From: Vicinamibacteria bacterium
Lineage (GTDB): Bacteria > Acidobacteriota > Vicinamibacteria > Vicinamibacterales > UBA2999
Length of the DNA stretch: 27,717 nt
Assembly (NCBI GenBank): GCA_025938035.1
Contig: JAICQE010000037.1
Span: forward strand, 1-27,717
Direction of reading: 5' to 3'
Shown here piece by piece: positions 22,522-27,717 of the stretch. Both the position numbers and the translations under genes were made by a program. Every line of letters begins with the position of its first letter. Position 1 is the first letter of the stretch. The notes under the pieces are model-generated. The model was given only the letters and a program-made list of their open reading frames with translations. It made no database searches and was not told the origin of the DNA.

Positions 22522-23259
22522 CTACTGAACCAGGACGAACGCGGTCGCCACCCCTGCCGCGATGAGGACGATCTGACGCATGGAATGGGCGTCGGTGCGG
22601 CCGCGGTGCAGACCGGGAATCAGATCCGCCATGGCCACGTAGAGAAAGCTCGCCGCGGCGAGGGCGAGGCAATACGGCAGGATGACCGGCACCTGGTTCA
22701 ACGCAACCAGCGCCACGATCGCTCCGCCGGCACTGGCCAGCCCGGATGTGACATTCAGGAGCAGCGCTCGGCGGCGGGAATAGCCGGCGTGGAGGAGGAT
22801 GGCGAAGTCGCCGACCTCCTGGGGAATTTCATGAGCGGCCACCGCCAGCGCCGTGCTGACGCCGAGCGGCACGGACGTCATGACCGCGGCGGCGATGACC
22901 GCGCCGTCCACGAAGTTGTGGAACGCATCGCCGATCAGCACCGGAAAGACGCTGCCGTCGTGCACTTCGCAATCATGGATGTGGCAGTGCCGCCACAGCA
23001 CGAGTTTTTCGAGGACGAAGAATGCGAGGATCCCGAGGAGCAGTGTGCCGAACACACGCGGGGCCGGCAGACTGTCCAGCGCGTTCGGGAGGATGGCGAG
23101 CATCGAGACGCCGAGCAGCGCGCCGACGGCGTAGCTCACGAGCCAGGGAATGAGGCGCGCCCGGCGCGAGTCGTTAATGAGAAGAATGCCCGAAGCGACG
23201 AGAAGGCCGCCCAGGCCGCCGAGCATGCTCAGCCCGAGCGCGATGAGGGGAACACGCAC
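22522..23259 (-). CDS. ZIP-family divalent metal transporter
   Basis: Integral membrane protein of 245 residues with about eight hydrophobic segments. The conserved ZIP transport motifs are present: HNFVDGAVI in TM4 and HEIPQEVGDFAIL in TM5, supplying the His, Asn, Asp and Glu residues of the binuclear metal site. A short His/Asp-rich loop (HCHIHDCEVHD, about residues 90-100) lies between TM3 and TM4, as in many ZIPs, and may bind metal. The transporter would move Zn(II) or a similar ion into the cytosol; specificity is not visible. It starts with GTG at 23259, preceded by TATCAT 8 nt upstream. The VWA gene ends 52 bp upstream on the same strand, with degenerate heptamers between. Confidence 0.9.
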   Translation of the reverse strand: MRVPLIALGLSMLGGLGGLLVASGILLINDSRRARLIPWLVSYAVGALLGVSMLAILPNALDSLPAPRVFGTLLLGILAFFVLEKLVLWRHCHIHDCEVHDGSVFPVLIGDAFHNFVDGAVIAAAVMTSVPLGVSTALAVAAHEIPQEVGDFAILLHAGYSRRRALLLNVTSGLASAGGAIVALVALNQVPVILPYCLALAAASFLYVAMADLIPGLHRGRTDAHSMRQIVLIAAGVATAFVLVQ

Positions 23260-23267
23260 TTAGACCG

Positions 23268-23273
23268 ATGATA
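23268..23273 (-). promoter_or_regulatory. -10 element (TATCAT) for the ZIP gene, probably leaderless
   Basis: On the minus strand TATCAT, a 5-of-6 match to TATAAT, ends 8 nt before the GTG at 23259. It lies immediately beside the degenerate heptamer cluster. Confidence 0.45.
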
Positions 23274-23301
23274 ACTCCCAACTTCCAACCGCCGATTCCC
23301 A
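23274..23301. repeat. Four degenerate heptamers between the VWA and ZIP genes
   Basis: Four 7-nt units follow one another: ACTCCCA, ACTTCCA, ACCGCCG, ATTCCCA. Three share A-(C/T)-T-(C/T)-CCA. The array is short and decayed, so it is weaker evidence than the other three loci. It lies in a 52-bp intergenic gap, 11-38 bp from the stop of the VWA gene. Confidence 0.5.
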
Positions 23302-23311
23302 AAGCGGCGGG

Positions 23312-24337
23312 CTACGACGCCACGTACCCCCGGCGTGCCCGGACGATCATGCGGCGATCGCGAACCTCCACGCGGATAGCGTGCCACCGGCCGTCTTTCT
23401 CCCCGCTGCTGGCGTACGCCAGGTAGTACTGCTTGCTCAATTCGTCGGCAATGCGAGCGGTCGCGGCGTCCAGCCCCTCGAATCCGCGGACGATTTCCGT
23501 GCGCCCGCCCGTATCGTCGGTGATCTGACGCAGGGCGGCCGCGTTGACCCGTTCAGCGCTGGTATTCCGCCCGCCGAAAATCCCGCCGGTCGTCTGCGGC
23601 AGGACGGGCCGCCTCCCGCCGGGGAAGGGGAAGGGAAACGGAATGGGGCTCGGGATCGTCGGTGGCGGTGACACCTGGCCTCCGGAGCGGCTGCGACTGG
23701 TGCTGTCGACGCCGAGGGCGTATACCATCACCTCGCTCTCGCGAATCAGCTGACGCAGCTCGCCGACGCTGATATCGCTGTTCGAGTCGTTGCCGTCGGA
23801 GATCACCAGGACCGCCTTCTTGCGGTTCTCGCCGGCGTTGGCGAGTGGCAGCGCTTCAGCGACCGCATCGTACAGCGCGGTTCCGCCAGACGGATTGACC
23901 CGGCCCACCGCGCGGCTGATCAGGCGGCGATCCTTCGTCCACTGCTGGGTGAGCCGCGGGCGATTCGCGAACTCCATGAAGAACAGCTCGTCGTCCTTGC
24001 CGAGCAGTTCATAGATGAACCGGTCGATGGCTGCCTGGGCGGTGGCGATCTTGTCGCTCGTCATGCTTCCGCTCGTGTCCAGGACGATCCCGAGACTGAC
24101 CGGCACACGATCGCTGCTGAAGTGCGACACCTCCTGCCTGACGCCGTCGTCGTAGACGGTGAAGTCCTCCTTGCGCAGCCCGGCGACGAATCGGCCGCTG
24201 TCGTCGGTGACGGTGGCGGTGACGTTGACCAGCTCCACGCCACTGCGGAAGCGGAAGCCGTCGGACGATTGCGCGGTCACGGACACCGCCGCCACGACGA
24301 CGGCGGCGAGCCCGGCGAGGACGGGAGGGATTCGCAT
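23312..24337 (-). CDS. VWA-domain protein of the Acidobacterial VWFA-related type
   Basis: Secreted protein of 341 residues. A signal peptide (residues 1-22, ending VTAQ) precedes a beta domain with VTATVTDDSGRFVAGLRKEDFTVYDDG, typical of the Acidobacterial VWFA-related family. The von Willebrand A domain starts near residue 80 with an intact metal-adhesion site: D87-T-S89-G-S91, then the Thr of PSGGTALYDAV and the Asp of VISDGNDS. A Pro/Phe/Gly-rich loop (PSPIPFPFPFPGG) interrupts the domain around residue 230. The C-terminus YYLAYAS...IRVEVRDRRMIVRARRGY is also characteristic. It probably binds a protein partner in the periplasm or on the surface. The ATG at 24337 has GAGGA about 6 nt upstream and lies 8 nt after the preceding gene's stop, so it is translated from the TonB-led message. 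Confidence 0.88.
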   Translation of the reverse strand: MRIPPVLAGLAAVVVAAVSVTAQSSDGFRFRSGVELVNVTATVTDDSGRFVAGLRKEDFTVYDDGVRQEVSHFSSDRVPVSLGIVLDTSGSMTSDKIATAQAAIDRFIYELLGKDDELFFMEFANRPRLTQQWTKDRRLISRAVGRVNPSGGTALYDAVAEALPLANAGENRKKAVLVISDGNDSNSDISVGELRQLIRESEVMVYALGVDSTSRSRSGGQVSPPPTIPSPIPFPFPFPGGRRPVLPQTTGGIFGGRNTSAERVNAAALRQITDDTGGRTEIVRGFEGLDAATARIADELSKQYYLAYASSGEKDGRWHAIRVEVRDRRMIVRARRGYVAS

Positions 24338-24345
24338 GGCGGTCC

Positions 24346-24987
24346 TCAATTGGATACCTGCAGTGTTGCCCGGCGATCCACGTGCGGGACGATACCAGAT
24401 TCGGTGCGGAAGCTCACACGGTAGCGGCCTACTTCGTTCACGTCCGGGATCGTGACTTGAAACGGCGATTCGTCGCCTTTCGCGATTCTGGGGAACTCCA
24501 GCGGGGCACGGCCGCTGGCCACAAACCCGCCGTCCCGATCGAAGACGAATACGACCGCCATGATTGCCGCGGATGCGGCCTCACCGCGGTTGCGAACGAG
24601 TCCGGTGACCGTCATATTGTCGCCGGCGCGCGCATGGCGCATCGATAGCAGCTCCAGCTCCTGCGTTGATTGCGCGGTCGGGGCCGCCGGCGGCTCGGCG
24701 GCCGAGGTCGCACGGCGGTCGCTGCTCATGGCGACGAGCACGATGATGGCGACGGCCATCGCGAAGCCGACGCCCAATTTCAGCAGCGGCCGACCCTGCA
24801 GGCGCGTTCGCGGTGCGCGCTCGAACATCGCCGCCGGGACGTCGCCGGCAGTCCCGTCGATGGCCGCGGCCAGTGCGGCGACGCGCGCCTCGGAGCGAAG
24901 CCGATCCTGATGCGCGACCCGCCACGCATAGGCCGCCGCGGCGCAGGCCACGATAACAGCGGTGATTGATAGAGCCACAAGAAACAT
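24346..24987 (-). CDS. Two-TM membrane protein with a C-terminal beta-sandwich (FxLYD-like) domain
   Basis: Protein of 213 residues. TM1 spans residues 2-22 and TM2 about 71-87 (LGVGFAMAVAIIVLVAM), with a short cytosolic-type loop between. The remaining part (about residues 105-213) is extracytoplasmic and reads as a single beta-sandwich: ELELLSMRHARAGDNMTVTGLVRNRG, then MAVVFVFDRDGGFVASG and FQVTIPDVNEVGRYRVSF. This pattern (V-x-G-x-V-x-N-x-G...A-x-V-x-x-F-D) is that of FxLYD/CARDB-type domains on transporters and surface proteins. The function is unknown. It lies 6 nt after the TonB-like gene and 8 nt before the VWA gene, so the three form a tight operon. Confidence 0.75.
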   Translation of the reverse strand: MFLVALSITAVIVACAAAAYAWRVAHQDRLRSEARVAALAAAIDGTAGDVPAAMFERAPRTRLQGRPLLKLGVGFAMAVAIIVLVAMSSDRRATSAAEPPAAPTAQSTQELELLSMRHARAGDNMTVTGLVRNRGEAASAAIMAVVFVFDRDGGFVASGRAPLEFPRIAKGDESPFQVTIPDVNEVGRYRVSFRTESGIVPHVDRRATLQVSN

Positions 24988-24993
24988 ATCCAG

Positions 24994-26115
24994 TTACCTC
25001 AGGGTGAACTCCACGGCGACTTCCACGATGACGTCCACCGGTTCGCCGCGCCTGCGCGCCGGTCTGAACCGCCACTGCCGAACGGCCGCAACGGCCCGCT
25101 GATCGAGTCCGGCGCCGCGGCCCTGCAGAACGGTGACCTCACCAACGGATCCGTCCCGCCTGACGACGATCTCGAGCACAACATCGCCGGTGATTCCCCG
25201 GCGGCGCGCCTCGTCGGTGTACTCGGCTTTCACCTCGCGGAGCAGTCGCGGCGGCTCGATTCCGCTGCCGGGCCGGAACGGTCCGCCGCCGGTGCCTCCA
25301 CCGGAGCCATCGCCAATGCCCGAGCCGAGCCCTTCACCGCTGCCTATACCCTGACCGGTCCCCGCTCCGCCTCCGGCGCCTGCGCCCTGGCTTTCACCCG
25401 TGTTCCGCCCGCGCTCCACCACGCCGTCGCGGTCGCGATCGCTGCCCGCGGTTGCGACGACCGGTGCGACAAGGACGCGCGAGGGCAGCGGCTCGGGCGC
25501 TTTCTCGACGGGCTTCGGCGTCGGAGCGGGCGGCGGTACGGGTCGCGGAGGTTCCACTTCGACGCGCCGGGACGCGAGCACGCGCTCGGGAGTGGCCTTC
25601 GGAACCTGTGTTTTCGCGCGCGCGGGGCTCTTCCGTTCGACCTTCCGGGGAGGCAGCGGATTCTTCAACCCACCTCCACCACCGCCGCCGCCGGGTCCGG
25701 GCGTGATCAGGAAGACGAGGCGAGCTGGCTCGTGGCGCTCGGTGACGGTTGCCGTCTCGGTGGGCCCGGAGGTCCACCACAGCAGAACCACCAGCAGGAC
25801 GGCATGGATTGCCGACGATCCGGCTGTGTGCACGCTGCGTCGCCGGTCTGAAAACCCCGATTTCCGAACAACACGCGCAAATAACGGCTCCGGGTCGGCG
25901 GCGGGAATCGACTGGACGGCCGCCGTCGCCGCCGCCGCCCATTCCGCCTGCAAGAGACGGCCGGCCTTCACTGCGTCGGGCGCGCTGAGAAATGCAGTTC
26001 CGGCGATCGGGCGGATTTCGCCGCTCGCGAGCACCGCCCTGACGGCGGTGGCTGGAACGCCGGCTGCGCGGGCTACTTCCTCGACTGTGTAGACGTCCTG
26101 CGGATCCGGGGACAT
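24994..26115 (-). CDS. TonB-like energy transducer with an N-terminal helix-turn-helix
   Basis: Protein of 373 residues. Residues 8-50 (VYTVEEVARAAGVPATAVRAVL) read as a MerR/excisionase-like winged helix. A transmembrane helix follows at about 103-119 (AIHAVLLVVLLWWTSG). Next come a glycine run, a Pro/Lys-rich rigid linker (about 155-215), a Gly/Ser-rich linker of GSGxG units (about 240-275) and a C-terminal TonB domain (VKAEYTDEARRRGITGDVVLEIVVRRDGSVGEV, ending AVRQWRFRPARRRGEPV). TonB domains carry proton-motive energy from ExbBD to outer-membrane receptors, yet no exbB, exbD or receptor gene is in the window. The cytosolic HTH is unusual for a TonB and could sense or regulate. The start is uncertain: ATG at 26115, or GTG two codons earlier at 26121. 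Confidence 0.85.
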   Translation of the reverse strand: MSPDPQDVYTVEEVARAAGVPATAVRAVLASGEIRPIAGTAFLSAPDAVKAGRLLQAEWAAAATAAVQSIPAADPEPLFARVVRKSGFSDRRRSVHTAGSSAIHAVLLVVLLWWTSGPTETATVTERHEPARLVFLITPGPGGGGGGGGLKNPLPPRKVERKSPARAKTQVPKATPERVLASRRVEVEPPRPVPPPAPTPKPVEKAPEPLPSRVLVAPVVATAGSDRDRDGVVERGRNTGESQGAGAGGGAGTGQGIGSGEGLGSGIGDGSGGGTGGGPFRPGSGIEPPRLLREVKAEYTDEARRRGITGDVVLEIVVRRDGSVGEVTVLQGRGAGLDQRAVAAVRQWRFRPARRRGEPVDVIVEVAVEFTLR

Positions 26116-26225
26116 GGACACCAGCGTCGAGGCAAATCCCTTGCCCTCATGAACAGGGGCAAAATCAGGCGCAATTTACGGGAATAACTGGACTTGTGGC
26201 GCGTATCGGACGGTCGGGCTGTCCA

Positions 26226-26807
26226 CTAATCGGTCTTGAACCCCTCGGTGAAGCGAAGCCCTTCCCGGTCCGCGAGGTCGCGGACCGTCGTGAAGCCGGC
26301 AGCCCTGAGAGCCTTCGACGTTGGGCCGCCATCCCCGAACCGGACGATTCGGTCTTCGGGCGAGGGTCGTCCTGCAAACAGAGAACGGAGGCCAACCGGC
26401 GTGCCCCGCTCGATCGTGACGATACGGCCGCCGCTGCGAAGCAGGCGGTGGCACTCGTGCAGCCAGTGCGTGGGCCTGTCGCCCTGCCCTTCGGCGATAG
26501 CCGACACGTCGTGAATCACGACCGCATCGAACGAGGCGTCGTCAAATGGCAGACCGCTCTCTGCGACGACGCGCAGGTCCACCAGAGCGCCGGCGTCGGT
26601 CACAGCGCGCCGGATCCGAACCGCGGCATGGTCGTCGGCGACGACGATGGCGGCCGTTCCCGTGAGACCGGTCTTTGCCGCGATCAAGGCAATCGAGCGA
26701 GCGTCGCCGCTGCCGATCTGCAGCACCCGTTCGCCGAGTCGGACGCCGCTCATCGTGACCGTCAGCGGGTCGCGTTCAGAGGCAGGTTTTCGCAGAAAAC
26801 GGCGCAT
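26226..26807 (-). CDS. Class I SAM-dependent methyltransferase
   Basis: Protein of 193 residues from the ATG at 26807. The Rossmann motif I is VLQIGSGDARSIALIA (about residues 25-40), followed by a motif II acidic region (VVADDHAAV) and a motif IV-like FDAVVIHDVS, then LHECHRLLRSGGRIVTIERG, typical of UbiE/MenG-type enzymes. The substrate is unknown. The open frame continues to 27113, but that extension is antisense to the inositol-phosphate synthase and lacks methyltransferase character. A GAGGA sits only 2-3 nt from the ATG, so the true start could be the TTG a few codons earlier (about 26835). It is divergent from the inositol-phosphate synthase and shares its short promoter region. Confidence 0.8.
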   Translation of the reverse strand: MRRFLRKPASERDPLTVTMSGVRLGERVLQIGSGDARSIALIAAKTGLTGTAAIVVADDHAAVRIRRAVTDAGALVDLRVVAESGLPFDDASFDAVVIHDVSAIAEGQGDRPTHWLHECHRLLRSGGRIVTIERGTPVGLRSLFAGRPSPEDRIVRFGDGGPTSKALRAAGFTTVRDLADREGLRFTEGFKTD

Positions 26808-26848
26808 TTCCTCACGGTCCGGCCACAACCTGGCCGCAGGCGGAATGA

Positions 26849-26854
26849 TATAGT
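26849..26854 (+). promoter_or_regulatory. -10 element (TATAGT) for myo-inositol-phosphate synthase, probably leaderless
   Basis: TATAGT, 5 of 6 bases matching TATAAT, ends 8 nt before the GTG start at 26863. There is no Shine-Dalgarno, so the mRNA is likely leaderless. Confidence 0.6.
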
Positions 26855-26862
26855 GCCCGATT

Positions 26863-27717
26863 GTGACTCCACCACTGGACGTAGCGCCGGCACACGGCAG
26901 GCTTGGCGTGCTGCTCGTGGGTCTCGGCGCCGTCGCCACCACCACGATCGCGGGCGTGTACGCGATTCGGAAGGGTCTGGCCCTTCCAATAGGCTCACTG
27001 ACCCAGATGGGCACCATCCGGCTCGGCAAGCGCAGCGAGGCGCGCGCGCCGAAGATCAACGAGTTCGTCCCCCTGGCGGATCTGAACGATGTCGTCTTCG
27101 GCGGCTGGGACATCTTCGAGGAAGACTGCTACGCGGCGGCGCGGACGGCCGGCGTGCTCGACCCCGGGCTGCTGGATCAGGTCCGCGGCGAGCTCGAGGC
27201 GGTGAAGCCGATGCCGGCGGTCTTCGATCAGCGCTACGTCAAGCGTCTCGACGGTCCGAACGTCAAGAAGGGCAAGAACAAGCGCGATCTGGCGGATCAG
27301 GTCGTCGCCGACATCCGCGCGTTCAAGTCGAAGCATGGCTGCGACCGCCTCGTCATGATCTGGACGGGCAGCACGGAAGTCTTCATGAAGCAGACCGCGG
27401 CGCACGCCTCGGTTGCCGCCTTCGAGAAAGCGCTCGAGCAGAGCGACGATTCGATCCCGTCGAGCATGGTTTACGCCTACGCCGCGATCCGTGAGGGCAT
27501 CCCGTTCGCGAACGCGGCGCCCAACCTGACCGCAGACATCCCGGCGATGCTCGAACTGGCGGGTCGCACGAAGGCACCTCTCGCCGGCAACGACATGAAG
27601 ACCGGCCAGACCCTGATCAAGACCATCATTGCGCCGGGCCTCAAAGCCCGGCTGATCGGTGTTCGCGGGTGGTACTCGACGAACATCCTCGGAAATCGCG
27701 ACGGCGAAGTCCTCGAC
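26863..27717 (+). CDS. ino1: Myo-inositol-1-phosphate synthase, 5' part only
   Basis: The reading frame begins with GTG at 26863 and is still open at the window end (285 codons seen). The N-terminus has an NAD-binding loop, LGVLLVGLGAVATTTIAGV. Further on, DRLVMIWTGSTEVF and the GNDMKTGQT segment with HLGN-type YSTNILGNRDGEV match myo-inositol-1-phosphate synthase, including the conserved Lys region that handles glucose-6-phosphate. The enzyme isomerises glucose 6-phosphate to inositol 1-phosphate, the entry to inositol lipids and related solutes. The start is supported by TATAGT 8 nt upstream; upstream codons in this frame carry no family sequence. The 3' end lies outside the window. Confidence 0.93.
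   Translation, partial: MTPPLDVAPAHGRLGVLLVGLGAVATTTIAGVYAIRKGLALPIGSLTQMGTIRLGKRSEARAPKINEFVPLADLNDVVFGGWDIFEEDCYAAARTAGVLDPGLLDQVRGELEAVKPMPAVFDQRYVKRLDGPNVKKGKNKRDLADQVVADIRAFKSKHGCDRLVMIWTGSTEVFMKQTAAHASVAAFEKALEQSDDSIPSSMVYAYAAIREGIPFANAAPNLTADIPAMLELAGRTKAPLAGNDMKTGQTLIKTIIAPGLKARLIGVRGWYSTNILGNRDGEVLD

Noticed and set aside
26808..27113. N-terminal extension of the methyltransferase
   Set aside because: The open frame runs antisense through the start of the inositol-phosphate synthase gene, and its translation is low-complexity without methyltransferase motifs.

Overview
The window is GC-rich bacterial chromosome, densely packed with housekeeping genes, with no phage, plasmid or insertion-sequence genes. 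The best guess for the host is an Acidobacteriota lineage, perhaps Vicinamibacteria-like. This rests on the VWA protein of the Acidobacterial 'VWFA-related' type, the TonB-type proteins with Gly/Pro-rich linkers and the overall gene content. It is an inference, not a marker-gene result.

Layout. 1-1620: an OmpA-family envelope protein with a strong terminator, then a PAP2 membrane phosphatase. 1851-4826: a pteridine-reductase-like SDR converges on a DUF2231-Rieske membrane protein, which is divergent from a beta-CASP metallo-beta-lactamase nuclease. 4838-9255: an aminotransferase, malQ and gltX in one direction. 9366-12594 (minus): rmuC and metG. 12655-14986: a DUF1015 protein overlapping serC. 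15001-16323 (minus): a poly(A)-polymerase-type nucleotidyltransferase. 16395-17192: a secreted helical-repeat protein. 17193-17703: an inverted-repeat element holding a decayed four-helix-bundle (S23/Avd-type) gene. 17705-20452 (minus): polA. 20487-21835: a lipoprotein-like protein coupled to a GNAT. 21832-26115 (minus): BON-domain protein, ZIP transporter, VWA protein, a two-TM protein and a TonB-like protein with an N-terminal helix-turn-helix. 26226-26807 (minus): a methyltransferase. 26863 to the window end: the 5' part of myo-inositol-1-phosphate synthase.

Three patterns cut across the genes. First, four loci carry degenerate tandem repeats with a period of exactly 7 nt but different unit sequences (13551-13613, 14987-15022, 17193-17703, 23274-23301). 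Three lie directly at gene ends, and one is inside a coding region in frame. Second, nine genes have a TANNNT-like -10 hexamer ending 6-9 nt before the start codon and no Shine-Dalgarno sequence, which suggests widespread leaderless transcription. Genes inside operons, and the BON gene, use SD sequences instead. Third, DNA polymerase I has lost the catalytic carboxylates of its proofreading domain and carries Tyr instead of Phe at the O-helix selectivity position.

Functionally the genes cover translation (gltX, metG), RNA metabolism (beta-CASP nuclease, PcnB-type), replication and repair (polA, rmuC), serine biosynthesis (serC with DUF1015), glucan metabolism (malQ), inositol synthesis, and the cell envelope (OmpA, BON, TonB/VWA cluster).
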